Part shown: piece by piece, positions 44,520-52,710 of the stretch
Numbering within the stretch: the stretch's first letter is position 1
How the letters are laid out: each line of letters begins with the position of its first letter
Source: Xanthomonas sp. CFBP 8443
Lineage (GTDB): Bacteria > Pseudomonadota > Gammaproteobacteria > Xanthomonadales > Xanthomonadaceae
Direction: 5' to 3'
Length of the DNA stretch: 64,000 nucleotides
Assembly (NCBI RefSeq): GCF_025666195.1
Contig: NZ_CP102592.1
Location: forward strand, 2,976,001-3,040,000
Translations under genes and position numbers: made by a program
The notes under the pieces: model-generated
Database searches by the model: none
Seen by the model: the letters and a program-made list of their open reading frames with translations, nothing else
What the model was told of the DNA's origin: nothing

Positions 44520-45074
44520 TCAGGCCTGCAGTTCGTCGATCCAGGCGATGAACTTGTCGACGAAGCCCTGCAGGAACTTGCGCGTGTCTTCGTTGCCGAT
44601 GCTGCCGTCGGCCTCGATCAGCCCCTCCTGGAACTGCACGAACACCTCCGGCTGGCCCAGCACCGGCATGTCCAGGTAGGCCAGCACGTTGCGCAGGTGC
44701 TGCTGCGCCAGCGCGGTGCCGAGCGTGCCGGGCGACACTCCGCACACCGCCGCCGGCTTGCCGGAGAACGCGTTCTCGCCATAGGGCCGCGAGCCCAGGT
44801 CGATCGCGTTCTTGAGCACGCCGGGGATCGAGCGGTTGTACTCGGGGGTGACGAACAGCACCGCATCGGCGTCGTTGACCTGGGTCTTGAGCCGCTTGCC
44901 CTGCTCCGGGTAGTCGTGGTCCTGGTCCTGGTCGTACAGCGGCAGGTTGCCGATCTCCACGTACTCGAAGCGCGCCCGGTCGCCGGCGAGTTTCTCCAGC
45001 GCCAGGGCCAGGCGCCGGTTGAACGACTCCTTGCGCAGGCTGCCGACGAAGACGGCGATACGGTACTGGCTCAT
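44520..45074 (-). CDS. NADPH-dependent FMN reductase (ChrR/YieF-like)
   Basis: A 184-residue flavodoxin-fold reductase. The FMN loop is VFVGSLRKESFNRRLA, and the second signature is FVTPEYNRSIPGVLKNAIDLGSRP, typical of quinone/chromate reductases of the YieF/ChrR/AzoB group. Length matches. Such enzymes reduce quinones by two electrons and limit oxidative stress. It lies downstream of a glutathione transferase in the same direction (70 bp), a sensible detoxification pairing, but a shared transcript is only inferred. Confidence 0.9.
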   Translation of the reverse strand: MSQYRIAVFVGSLRKESFNRRLALALEKLAGDRARFEYVEIGNLPLYDQDQDHDYPEQGKRLKTQVNDADAVLFVTPEYNRSIPGVLKNAIDLGSRPYGENAFSGKPAAVCGVSPGTLGTALAQQHLRNVLAYLDMPVLGQPEVFVQFQEGLIEADGSIGNEDTRKFLQGFVDKFIAWIDELQA

Positions 45075-45143
45075 GGCGTGCTCCTGACGGTTCCGGGCTT
45101 GCAGCCTAGCCGCCCGCGCGGCGCGGCCAGGTGAACGCGGCCC

Positions 45144-45809
45144 TCACGCGTCGCGGTGCGCCAGCCGCGCCAGCACCTCGGCCGGCAGCGGCGGCAAGGC
45201 GACGAAGCCTGGCGTGGCGCGCACCCGCTGCAGCCAGTCGCACAGGCGCGGATAGGCATCCAGCACGATGCCGCCATCCTCGGCGCAATGGGTATAGGCG
45301 AACAGCGCGATATCGGCGACGCCGTAGTCGGGGCCGGTGAACCAGGCCTGCGCCTGCAGGTGCCGCTCCATCACCGCCAGCGCCTGCGCCGCGGCCGCAT
45401 GCAGCCGCGGCAGCTCGGCGCGGCGCGGCGAATCGGCGGCGGTCCAGCCGCGCACGAAGCGCGCCACCGCCACGTACGGCTCGTGGCTGTACTGCTCGAA
45501 GAACAGCCAGCTCAGCGCCTGCGCGCGCTGCCAGGCATCGCTCGGCAGGTAGGCCGTGCCCTCGGCAAGCCAGCACAGGATCGCGTTGGACTCGGCCAGC
45601 ACGCGCCCGTCCTCGCGCTCGAGCAGCGGCACCTTGCCGTTGGGATTCTTGGCCAGGTACTGCGGCGTGCGGGTTTCGCCATTGGCGCTGTCGACCTCGA
45701 CCCAGCGATAGCCGCAGCCGAGCTGGTCCAGCAGCAGCCGCACCTTGTAGCAGTTGCCGGACAGCGCCATGCCGTACACGGTCAGCGGAAAACGTTCGAA
45801 GGCCATCAT
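45144..45809 (-). CDS. Glutathione S-transferase family protein
   Basis: A 221-residue GST. The thioredoxin-fold N-domain has YGMALSGNCYKVRLLL (with the catalytic-site Ser/Asn-Cys region), NPNGKVPLLE (cis-Pro glutathione site) and LAESNAILCWLAEG. The helical C-domain ends VADIALFAYTH, the conserved N-capping box. It should conjugate glutathione to electrophiles in the cytosol, although bacterial GSTs vary widely. Two consecutive ATGs (45809, 45806) are both possible starts. It lies between a GNAT gene and the FMN reductase, all on the minus strand. Confidence 0.9.
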   Translation of the reverse strand: MMAFERFPLTVYGMALSGNCYKVRLLLDQLGCGYRWVEVDSANGETRTPQYLAKNPNGKVPLLEREDGRVLAESNAILCWLAEGTAYLPSDAWQRAQALSWLFFEQYSHEPYVAVARFVRGWTAADSPRRAELPRLHAAAAQALAVMERHLQAQAWFTGPDYGVADIALFAYTHCAEDGGIVLDAYPRLCDWLQRVRATPGFVALPPLPAEVLARLAHRDA

Positions 45810-45855
45810 CGGTTCCTGTCGCCGGTCGCAATGTCCAGAACGCCGCGCATGCCGC

Positions 45856-46395
45856 TCAGCGCCGCGCCTGCCAGTCCGCGCGCGACTGTCCCCAGACCTC
45901 CACCTCGTGCGCCTGCAACGGCTCGGGCAGGCGATCCTGGCGCAGGTAGCGCGAGCCGAGCTTGGCCGCCACCACCTTGGAATTGGCGTTGTCGGCGGCG
46001 ATGGTGTGGATCACCTCGGTCCAGCCCAGCTGCGCGAACGCCCAGTCGATCGCCGCGCGCGCCGCCTCCGGCGCATAGCCGTGGCCCCAATGCGAACGCG
46101 CGATCGACCAGCCCACCTCCGTGCCCGGCCAGCCATGCGGCTGCCACGGCCCGATCCGGCCGATCCACCGCCCGCTGCACTTCTCGATCACCGAGAACAT
46201 CGAGAACCCCTGCAACTGCCAGCTGCCGACCAGGGCCGCCAGGCTGCGCCAGGCCACCGGCGGCGATTGCACGCCGCCCAGATGCTGCATCGCCTCGGCA
46301 TCGGCGGTGAAACGCGCGAAGTCCTCGAAATCCGCCGCGCTCGGCGGGCGCAGCAGCAAACGTTCGGTTTCCACTCGCAGATCGAAAACGCTCAT
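45856..46395 (-). CDS. GNAT-family N-acetyltransferase (RimJ-like)
   Basis: A 179-residue acetyltransferase. It begins LRVETERLLLRPPSAADFED, the hallmark of RimJ/RimL-type GNATs, and has VGWSIARSHWGHGYAPEAARAAI with the acetyl-CoA loop (Gly-His-Gly-Tyr-Ala), then NANSKVVAAKLGSRY. The substrate could be a ribosomal protein N-terminus or a small molecule; nothing in the context decides. It lies between gcdH and the GST gene, on the same strand. Confidence 0.88.
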   Translation of the reverse strand: MSVFDLRVETERLLLRPPSAADFEDFARFTADAEAMQHLGGVQSPPVAWRSLAALVGSWQLQGFSMFSVIEKCSGRWIGRIGPWQPHGWPGTEVGWSIARSHWGHGYAPEAARAAIDWAFAQLGWTEVIHTIAADNANSKVVAAKLGSRYLRQDRLPEPLQAHEVEVWGQSRADWQARR

Positions 46396-46452
46396 GCCCT
46401 CGCCTCCTCTCGCTTGGTCGCTGCGGCCGCGCCAGGGCGCCGGCGCGGCCGC

Positions 46453-47616
46453 TCAGAACGCATTGATGCCGGTCAGCTCGCGGCCGACCACCAGTTGGTG
46501 CACGGTCTCGGTGCCTTCGTAGGTGATCACCGATTCCAGGTTCAAGGCATGGCGGATGGCGCCGTATTCGGTGGTGATGCCGGCGGCGCCGAGCAGGTCG
46601 CGGCATTCGCGGGCGATGTCCAGCGCCATGCGCACGTTGTTCCACTTGGCCAGCGACACCTGCGCCGGCTGCAACGCGCCGGCATCCTTGAGCCGGCCCA
46701 GCTGCAGCGCCAGCAATTGCGCGGCGGCGATGCGCCGGGCCATGTCGGCCAGCTTGATCTGCGCGCTCTGCGTGGCCGCCAGCGGCCGCCCGAACAGGAC
46801 GCGCTCGCTGGCATAGGCCAGCGCCTCGCGCAGGCAGGCGATGGCCGCGCCGATCGCGCCCCAGCTGATGCCGTAGCGGGCCTGGGTCAGGCAGCCCAGC
46901 GGCCCCTTCAACCCGCGCGCGCCCGGCAGCCGCTGCGCATCGGACAGGCGCACGTCGTCCAGGAACAGCGCCGAGGTCACCGAGGCGCGCAGGCTCATCT
47001 TGTGCGCGATGTCCTGCACGCCGAAGCCGGGGGTGCCGGCCTCGACCAGGAAGCCCTGCACGCCGTCCTCGGTCTGCGCCCACACGATCGCCACGTCGGC
47101 CAGGCTGCCGTTGGTGATCCACATCTTGCTGCCGCTCAGGCGCCAGCCGTCGCCATCGCGCACCGCGCGGGTCTGCATCGCCGCCGGATCGGAACCGCCC
47201 TGCGCCTCGGTCAGGCCGAAGCAGCCGATCGCGGTGCCGGCGGCCATCGCCGGCAGCCAGCGTTGCCGCTGCGCCTGGCTGCCGTAGGCATGGATCGGAT
47301 ACATGCACAGCGAGGACTGCACGCTGACGAAGCTGCGCATGCCGCTGTCGCCGCGTTCCAGTTCCTGGCAGATCAGGCCATAGCACACCGCATTGAGTCC
47401 GGCGCCGCCGTCGGCCGGCGGCAGCGTGGCGCCGAGCAGGCCCAGCTGCGCCAGTTCCGGCACCAGTTCGGCCGGAAACCGCGCCTGGTCGAACGCCGCG
47501 CCGATGATCGGCAGCACCCTGGCGTCGACGAAGCGTGCCACCGCCTGCTGGATCGCGCGCTCCTCTTCGCTGAGCAGCGAAGCCACGTTGAACAGATCGT
47601 CGCAAGGCAACGGCAT
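46453..47616 (-). CDS. gcdH: Glutaryl-CoA dehydrogenase
   Basis: A 387-residue acyl-CoA dehydrogenase. The GCDH-specific stretch GMRSFVSVQSSLCMYPIHAY contains the arginine that binds the glutaryl carboxylate. FAD-binding and catalytic landmarks follow: CFGLTEAQGGSDPAAMQTRA, GSKMWITNGSLAD and the C-terminal YEGTETVHQLVVGRELTG with the catalytic Glu. It oxidises and decarboxylates glutaryl-CoA to crotonyl-CoA in lysine/tryptophan breakdown, passing electrons to ETF. ATG 47616 (MPLPCDDLFNVASLL) is chosen over a longer frame antisense to the upstream gene. Monocistronic in appearance. Confidence 0.93.
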   Translation of the reverse strand: MPLPCDDLFNVASLLSEEERAIQQAVARFVDARVLPIIGAAFDQARFPAELVPELAQLGLLGATLPPADGGAGLNAVCYGLICQELERGDSGMRSFVSVQSSLCMYPIHAYGSQAQRQRWLPAMAAGTAIGCFGLTEAQGGSDPAAMQTRAVRDGDGWRLSGSKMWITNGSLADVAIVWAQTEDGVQGFLVEAGTPGFGVQDIAHKMSLRASVTSALFLDDVRLSDAQRLPGARGLKGPLGCLTQARYGISWGAIGAAIACLREALAYASERVLFGRPLAATQSAQIKLADMARRIAAAQLLALQLGRLKDAGALQPAQVSLAKWNNVRMALDIARECRDLLGAAGITTEYGAIRHALNLESVITYEGTETVHQLVVGRELTGINAF

Positions 47617-47670
47617 GGCGGGACTCGGACGGGCGGAAGCCGCATTGTATCGGCGTCCACGCCATCCGGA

Positions 47671-47704
47671 AAAAGCGAAGGCCGGCACAGGGCCGGCCTT
47701 CGCT
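47671..47704 (-). terminator. Rho-independent terminator of the glycine-zipper gene
   Basis: On the minus strand AGCGAAGGCCGGC pairs with GCCGGCCTTCGCT and is followed by TTTTT, 20 bp after the stop of the gene at 47724. Confidence 0.85.
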
Positions 47705-47723
47705 CGCGGTTGCCGCGTGTCGT

Positions 47724-48536
47724 TCAGCGCTGGCTGATCACGTCGCTGGCCGACGCGGTCTGCGTGACCAGGCGCCCGTCGAGCACCGGCAGGCGGTCGC
47801 TGCTGGGCTTGTCGTCCATGCGCACGGTCTTTTCCTGGCCGTCGTAGCGGTAGGTGACATCGTAGCCCTTGACCACGTCGTCCTTGCCCATCGCGATGCG
47901 GCTGCCCGGCTTGCTGTCCATGCGCATGGTGCCGGTGGTGCCGTCGTCGTTGCGGTAGGTCACGTTGTAGCCGGTGATCCGCGACGACTGGGCGGTGCTG
48001 TTCTCGGTGTGGCACTGGCGCTCGGTGCGGTCGACCACGCGGCCGCCGACATGGTTGCGGTCGACCCGGTTGCCGATGAAGCCACCGGCCACCGCGCCGG
48101 CCGCGGTGGCGGCCTTGCGCCCGTTGCCGCCGCCAACCTGGTTGCCGAGCAGGCCGCCGACCACCGCACCGACCACGGTGCCGCCGACGTTGCCGTCGCG
48201 CTCGGGCAGGCGCTCCTGCACCACCACGTCGTTGCAGACCTCGCGCGGGGTGGTGGTGGTGGAGGTCTCGCGCAGCGGCTCGGTGCCGATCACCTCGGCA
48301 TAGCGTTGCTCTTTCTGCGTGATCGGATCGACCCGGACCACGTCGGCGTATTCCAGCTTGCCGCCGACGCCGTTGCCGGCGACCGCGTCACCGGCGGTGC
48401 TGTCCGCGGCCGGACGCACGTCGCCGCTGCCGGCGAATTCCTGCTTGTCGCGGTTGTTCATGAACGCCGCGGTGGCCACGCCGCCGGCCAGCAATGCACC
48501 CGCCGCGACCAGAATGGTTGTCGTATTGCTCTTCAT
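47724..48536 (-). CDS. Glycine-zipper 2TM protein with duplicated C-terminal motif
   Basis: A 270-residue envelope protein. An N-terminal membrane segment or signal (ILVAAGALLAGGVATAAF) is followed by a linker and a glycine-zipper segment (VGGTVVGAVVGGLLGNQVGG, then AAGAVAGGFIGNRV), typical of Rick_17kDa/SlyB-like 2TM domains. The C-terminal part repeats a short unit: ITGYNVTYRNDDGTTGTMRM and VKGYDVTYRYDGQEKTVRM, each followed by DxKPxS. It is probably attached to the envelope, with the precise role unknown. A strong intrinsic terminator follows. Confidence 0.8.
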   Translation of the reverse strand: MKSNTTTILVAAGALLAGGVATAAFMNNRDKQEFAGSGDVRPAADSTAGDAVAGNGVGGKLEYADVVRVDPITQKEQRYAEVIGTEPLRETSTTTTPREVCNDVVVQERLPERDGNVGGTVVGAVVGGLLGNQVGGGNGRKAATAAGAVAGGFIGNRVDRNHVGGRVVDRTERQCHTENSTAQSSRITGYNVTYRNDDGTTGTMRMDSKPGSRIAMGKDDVVKGYDVTYRYDGQEKTVRMDDKPSSDRLPVLDGRLVTQTASASDVISQR

Positions 48537-48712
48537 CGTTGCTCTCCTGCGGTTCTGGGCCGCGTTGTCTACGCTGCTGTGATTACCATGCCGAAGCTGA
48601 ACCGATCCGTTCCCTATTCAGCAAAAATCCGCCGCGCGATCTGGTGCGGCGCCCGGGAAGGCGCCATATCAAGGCGTGTTAGCGTTTTCACCCACCGGCC
48701 GGAGAAGTGTCC

Positions 48713-48946
48713 ATGCCCAACCCGATCATGCTGCCGTTGCTGCGCTGGGCCGGCAAATTGCGCTACCCGACGCTGTTCAAGGTGACCGCCGGCCTGTTCG
48801 CGGTGAGCCTCCTGCTGCCGGACCCGATTCCGTTCCTCGACGAGATCGTGTTCGGCCTGGGCGCCTTGCTGCTGGCCAACTGGAAGACCCGCACGCCCGC
48901 CGAGCCGGCACCGATCGCGTCCAGCGCGCGGCGCATGCGGCGCTGA
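48713..48946 (+). CDS. Small membrane protein (DUF6116-like)
   Basis: A 77-residue protein with one or two hydrophobic segments (LFKVTAGLFAVSLLLPDPIP and FLDEIVFGLGALLLAN) and a basic C-terminal end. ATG 48713 has GGAG eight bases upstream and is preferred over a GTG at 48707. Related short Xanthomonadaceae proteins are classed as DUF6116, as far as I recall. It ends 6 bp before tatD and is probably cotranscribed with it. Function unknown. Confidence 0.75.
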   Translation: MPNPIMLPLLRWAGKLRYPTLFKVTAGLFAVSLLLPDPIPFLDEIVFGLGALLLANWKTRTPAEPAPIASSARRMRR

Positions 48947-48952
48947 CCGCCG

Positions 48953-49735
48953 ATGCGTCTGGTCGACAGCCACTGCCATCTCGACGCGGACGAATTCGAT
49001 GGCGACCGCGCCGAGGTGATCGCCCGCGCGCAGGCCGCGGGCGTCGCCGTGCAGATCGTGCCCGCGGTGACCGCGGCAGCCTGGCCGAAACTGCGCGATG
49101 TCTGCGCGGCGGCCGCAAGCCTGTATCCGGCCTATGGCCTGCATCCGCTGTTCCTGGACCAGCACCGGCCCGAGCACCTGCCGTTGCTCGGCGAATGGAT
49201 CGCGCGCGAACGCCCATGCGCGATCGGCGAATGCGGCCTGGACTTCTTCGTCGAGGGGCTGGACCACGCCGAGCAGCAGCGCTATTTCGCCGGCCAGCTG
49301 CAACTGGCGCGCGAATTCGACCTGCCGGTGATCGTGCACGCGCGGCGCGCAGTGGACGCGGTGATCCTGGCGATCCGCAAGGTCGGGCGCCTGCGCGGCG
49401 TGGTGCACAGCTTCGCCGGCAGTCCGGAACAGGCGCGGCAACTGCAGTCGCTGGATTTCCTGATCGGCCTCGGCGGACCGGTGACCTACGACCGCGCGCA
49501 GCGCCTGCGCCGGTTGGCGGCCAAGATGCCGTTGCAGCAGTTGCTGCTGGAAACCGACGCACCGGACCAACCCGATGCCTCCATCCGCGGCGAGCGCAAC
49601 GAACCGGCGCGGCTGCGTACGGTCCTGGACACGATCGCCGCGCTGCGTGGCCAGCCCGCCGCCGAGATCGCCGAACAGACCACGCGCAATGCGCAGCAGC
49701 TGTTTGGGCTGGATGCGAGTGCCGTGCCAGCGTGA
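48953..49735 (+). CDS. tatD: TatD-family metal-dependent hydrolase
   Basis: A 260-residue TIM-barrel hydrolase. Metal ligands are visible as DSHCHLD (HxH near residue 7), GECGLDF (Glu), VIVHARRA and VVHSFAG (His), and LLLETDAPDQ (Asp). E. coli homologues act as 3-prime exonucleases or deoxyribonucleases on single-stranded DNA and RNA. The length is normal and all ligands appear present. The immediate upstream gene is a small membrane protein; downstream is a set of orphans. Confidence 0.92.
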   Translation: MRLVDSHCHLDADEFDGDRAEVIARAQAAGVAVQIVPAVTAAAWPKLRDVCAAAASLYPAYGLHPLFLDQHRPEHLPLLGEWIARERPCAIGECGLDFFVEGLDHAEQQRYFAGQLQLAREFDLPVIVHARRAVDAVILAIRKVGRLRGVVHSFAGSPEQARQLQSLDFLIGLGGPVTYDRAQRLRRLAAKMPLQQLLLETDAPDQPDASIRGERNEPARLRTVLDTIAALRGQPAAEIAEQTTRNAQQLFGLDASAVPA

Positions 49736-49785
49736 CGGCTCGGAAGTGGAGCGGCGTGCGACAGGCGCCCTGCAGGGAAACAGAT

Positions 49786-50232
49786 ATGAAATCCACAGCG
49801 AAAGCGCAGTGCCAACTGTGCAAGGCGCACTTCGACCTGGACGCGCAGCAGCATGCTTTCGTCCTGCCGTTGCCGGCGAAAGGCCAGGCCTTCATCATGA
49901 TCGAGTGCCTGCGCTGCGGCGCTTCCACCCAGTACGTCACGGCGGCCGAAGGCATCAAGCCGCATGAGCACGAGGCAAGCTATCGCTGCCCGCTTCCACG
50001 ATGCACAGGATGGGTCGACTGGATCGACACCGAGTCGCCGCCGTTCTGGGGCTGCGGCGAATGTGGCAGCACCTGGCAGGAGGAGCGCGATTTGCAGAAG
50101 GAAATTTCCGCAATCGTCGCGCGCCATCCGCACAGGGCACGCAGCTACAACAGAAGCAATGGCAAGTGGCTGCCCGCCGCACTCGATGCAGAACCCGCGG
50201 ACTACGAAGAGCGTGTCGACAGGGAACCGTAG
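49786..50232 (+). CDS. Zinc-ribbon orphan protein
   Basis: A 148-residue soluble protein that I do not recognise. Cysteine pairs CQLC (residues 9-12), CLRC, CPLPRC and CGEC suggest one or two zinc ribbons; the middle has WVDWIDTESPPFWGCGECGS. ATG 49786 has AGGGA upstream. It lies 50 bp after tatD, followed by two more unrecognised genes. Third-position GC is lower than in neighbouring genes, hinting at a different origin. Possibly an immunity- or stress-related accessory protein, which is speculation. Confidence 0.7.
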   Translation: MKSTAKAQCQLCKAHFDLDAQQHAFVLPLPAKGQAFIMIECLRCGASTQYVTAAEGIKPHEHEASYRCPLPRCTGWVDWIDTESPPFWGCGECGSTWQEERDLQKEISAIVARHPHRARSYNRSNGKWLPAALDAEPADYEERVDREP

Positions 50233-50388
50233 TGAGCACGACACAGGCAGGGATCCATCCTTGCCATTCGCGTCATGCGTTCTGCGATCAAATACCAGAC
50301 CTGCACACGCGCGTCACCAGCCAAGGCCATGGACATCCGCAGTCCATATACTGACGACCTCGACCTCGACCGTTCGCACGGGTAATGC

Positions 50389-50823
50389 ATGAAAGACCTG
50401 GCAGACGGCAACCCCGAGCTGGCAAAAGACATAATGGGCATCATGGAGTCCGGCAACGCGCTGGACGAGCGCGGCGACACGGAAGCTGCCCGATCCGCTT
50501 ACCAGCAGGCCTGGGACCTGCTGCCTGAGCCGAAGCTGGAATGGCCGCCGTTGTCGGCGTGGATCACCGGCTCCTTCTGCAACCTGCATTTCGACAGCGC
50601 CGACTTCGCTGCCGCCAAGCAGTGGGCGCAAAAGTCGCTGCATGCCCGCGAATCGGAGATCGACACCGGCCCATTGATCGCCATGGGAATGGCGCACTTC
50701 GAGCTGGAAGAATATGCGCAAGCCCGCGCGTACTTCGACGAAGCCTACCGATATGGCAAGGCAAGAGCCTTCCAGGAGAGGCCTAGGAGGTACCTCGCGT
50801 TCTACTTGGAAAAGCAAGCCTGA
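50389..50823 (+). CDS. Tetratricopeptide-repeat-like orphan protein
   Basis: A 144-residue all-helical protein with TPR-like spacing: LDERGDTEAARSAYQQAWDL, FDSADFAAAKQWAQKSLHA and MAHFELEEYAQARAYFDEAY each carry the small-residue/Ala/Tyr pattern of TPR helices. There is no signal peptide. Short TPR proteins of this form are found among immunity proteins of polymorphic toxins and in accessory loci. It stands 156 bp after the zinc-ribbon gene and 15 bp before the next orphan, suggesting the last two form an operon. Confidence 0.72.
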   Translation: MKDLADGNPELAKDIMGIMESGNALDERGDTEAARSAYQQAWDLLPEPKLEWPPLSAWITGSFCNLHFDSADFAAAKQWAQKSLHARESEIDTGPLIAMGMAHFELEEYAQARAYFDEAYRYGKARAFQERPRRYLAFYLEKQA

Positions 50824-50838
50824 AAAGGCGGCCACTCC

Positions 50839-51162
50839 ATGTCATCAGAGTTCATGCTGCTTTTCAAAGACGACAACTGGCGCGCGGCCAACCTGGACGC
50901 GCTACGGCAGCAGATCGCCGGCCTGAAGACGTTTGCCGAGTGCCGCGACGACATCCAGTTTCGATTGCTGGGCACGGAACCCAGACATCCGGGAAGCTGG
51001 AGCCACGACGTGCGCCTGTTCCTTGAAAGGGAGCGCATCTTCATGGAAATCACCGCCCATCCGCCCAGCATCGAAGCCGATCTGTCCACTCTCTTCGCCT
51101 GTCTCAGGGCGCGCACCGACATCTCCGTCGTCGACGACGACGGCCTCCCGTCAGGCTGGTAA
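50839..51162 (+). CDS. Small alpha/beta orphan protein
   Basis: A 107-residue soluble protein that I do not recognise (MSSEFMLLFKDDNWRAANLD start). It looks alpha/beta with strands near VRLFLERERIFMEI and DISVVDDDG. ATG 50839 is preceded by an AAGGCGG-like site and lies 15 bp after the TPR gene. Base composition is somewhat AT-richer than in tatD or tcdA. With the TPR gene it may be a protein pair. Function unknown. Confidence 0.65.
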   Translation: MSSEFMLLFKDDNWRAANLDALRQQIAGLKTFAECRDDIQFRLLGTEPRHPGSWSHDVRLFLERERIFMEITAHPPSIEADLSTLFACLRARTDISVVDDDGLPSGW

Positions 51163-51198
51163 CGGCGAACCGGTCGCCAGGCCCATGGGCCAAGCACC

Positions 51199-52038
51199 TC
51201 AATCCGAGCGCTGCTCTGTTTCCAGCGCCGTCGCCAGCGCCGGCTGCTCGCGCTTGGGCTTCAGCAGCATCTCCAGCGCCTTGCCGGCCGCGGCGAAGGC
51301 GAACGCGCCGGTGATGTGGGTGGCCGCGCCCAGCCCGGCGCCGCAGTCCAGGTTCAACGCCGCGTCCGGCCCCAGCTGCGGCCGCAGCCCGCAGACGCTG
51401 CCGTCGGCCTGCGGGTAGCGCACGTTCTCCAGCGAGTACACCGCCGGCACGCCGAAGTAGCGCTGCGGGTTCTTGGGGAAGTTGAACTCGCTGCGCAGCT
51501 TCTTGCGGATCAGCGCCAGCATCGCGTCGTGCTCGGTGCGCGACACGTCGCGGATACGCACCAGGGTCGGATCGGTGCGCCCGCCGGCCGAGCCCACGGT
51601 CAGCAGCGGCAACTTGCGCCGGCGGCACCAGGCGATGGTCTCGACCTTGACCCGGAAGCTGTCGCAGGCGTCGATGACCAGGTCGAAGCCGCTGCCGAGC
51701 AGTTCGGCGATGTTGGACGGGGTCAGGAACGCCTCGACCGCGGTCGCCACGATCGCCGGATTGATCGCCACGCAGCGCTCGGCCATGGCCCGCGCCTTGT
51801 TGCGCCCGTACTGCCCTTCCAGCGCCGGCAACTGGCGGTTGGTGTTGGAGACGCAGATGTCGTCGGCGTCGATCAGGGTCAGATGCCCGACCGCCGAGCG
51901 CGCCAGGGCCTCCACCACCCACGAGCCGACCCCGCCCATGCCCACCACCGCCACCCGGCACTGCGAAAGGCGCTCGATGGTCCCGCGCCCGTACAGCCGG
52001 TCGATGCCGGCGAAGCGCTCACGCAATTGTTCGTTCAT
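51199..52038 (-). CDS. tcdA: tRNA threonylcarbamoyladenosine dehydratase
   Basis: A 279-residue E1-like enzyme that cyclises t6A37 of tRNAs to ct6A using ATP. It has the nucleotide loop VAVVGMGGVGSWVVEALARS, LIDADDICVSNTNRQ, and the DACDSFRVK.. segment. RFAGIDRLYG at the N-terminus is typical of TcdA/CsdL. The length (about 270) is right. In E. coli it works with CsdE/CsdA; neither is nearby here. It is convergent with the orphan cluster and divergent from a cytochrome gene. Confidence 0.92.
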   Translation of the reverse strand: MNEQLRERFAGIDRLYGRGTIERLSQCRVAVVGMGGVGSWVVEALARSAVGHLTLIDADDICVSNTNRQLPALEGQYGRNKARAMAERCVAINPAIVATAVEAFLTPSNIAELLGSGFDLVIDACDSFRVKVETIAWCRRRKLPLLTVGSAGGRTDPTLVRIRDVSRTEHDAMLALIRKKLRSEFNFPKNPQRYFGVPAVYSLENVRYPQADGSVCGLRPQLGPDAALNLDCGAGLGAATHITGAFAFAAAGKALEMLLKPKREQPALATALETEQRSD

Positions 52039-52139
52039 CCGCGCAGTTTATTTCATCGGCGGCGACACGGCGGCGGCTGCGCCACGCGGTGGCGGCGCGC
52101 GCGGCGTACTATCGCGCTCTCGCCTCGTACGCCCGCCAT

Positions 52140-52565
52140 ATGGCCAGCCCGCCCGCCTCCACCGCCTCCCGTTACCTGTTCGTGCTGATCGCCGGCGTGC
52201 TGATCGGCCTGGTCGCCACGGTGATGGCGATGCGCGCCGTGCAGGCGCGACAGGATCCGTTCCCGCGCGCGCTGATGCAGGTGATGGACAGGCAGCTGGC
52301 GCTGCTGCAGCGCAGCCATGCACAGCACCGCTGCAGTGCCGCCGAGCTGCAGGCGCGCGTGCATACGCTGCGCCTGCTCGGCGGCGACCTGGACACCGCC
52401 TTCCCCACCCTCGCCGACGACAGCCGCTTCCAAGAGCACGCCAGCGCGCTGCGGGCCACCCTGGACGCGGCGCAGGTCGCGGTGCCCGACAGCTGCGCCG
52501 CGCTCGACCGGCTCAGTCAGCGCATCGACGACGGCTGCGACGCCTGCCATCGCGATTTCCGCTGA
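52140..52565 (+). CDS. Membrane-anchored cytochrome c-prime/c556-like protein
   Basis: A 141-residue protein with one N-terminal membrane anchor (YLFVLIAGVLIGLVATVMAM) and a periplasmic helical domain. The only haem motif, CDACH, is followed by RDFR at the extreme C-terminus, the arrangement of cytochrome c-prime and c556 four-helix bundles (typically CxxCHxxFR). Cys residues elsewhere are few. ATG 52140 is chosen because it starts the anchor sequence. It could carry electrons or sense gases such as nitric oxide. Divergent from tcdA. Confidence 0.75.
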   Translation: MASPPASTASRYLFVLIAGVLIGLVATVMAMRAVQARQDPFPRALMQVMDRQLALLQRSHAQHRCSAAELQARVHTLRLLGGDLDTAFPTLADDSRFQEHASALRATLDAAQVAVPDSCAALDRLSQRIDDGCDACHRDFR

Positions 52566-52710
52566 CCGCCATCGCGCTTTCGATGAATTCCCCCTGACCC
52601 CACACTTGCGCGACAGGGCGCATACGGCCTCGATTGGCGTTGCATTCACACGGTGGCGGACAGGATGCGTAACGAACGCGGCCCTGCCGCCCATTCACCG
52701 GAGAGCACCC

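Noticed and set aside
48676..49785. Long in-frame extension of the zinc-ribbon gene through tatD
   Set aside because: It overlaps tatD and the small membrane gene in another frame; the ATG at 49786 has a proper ribosome site.
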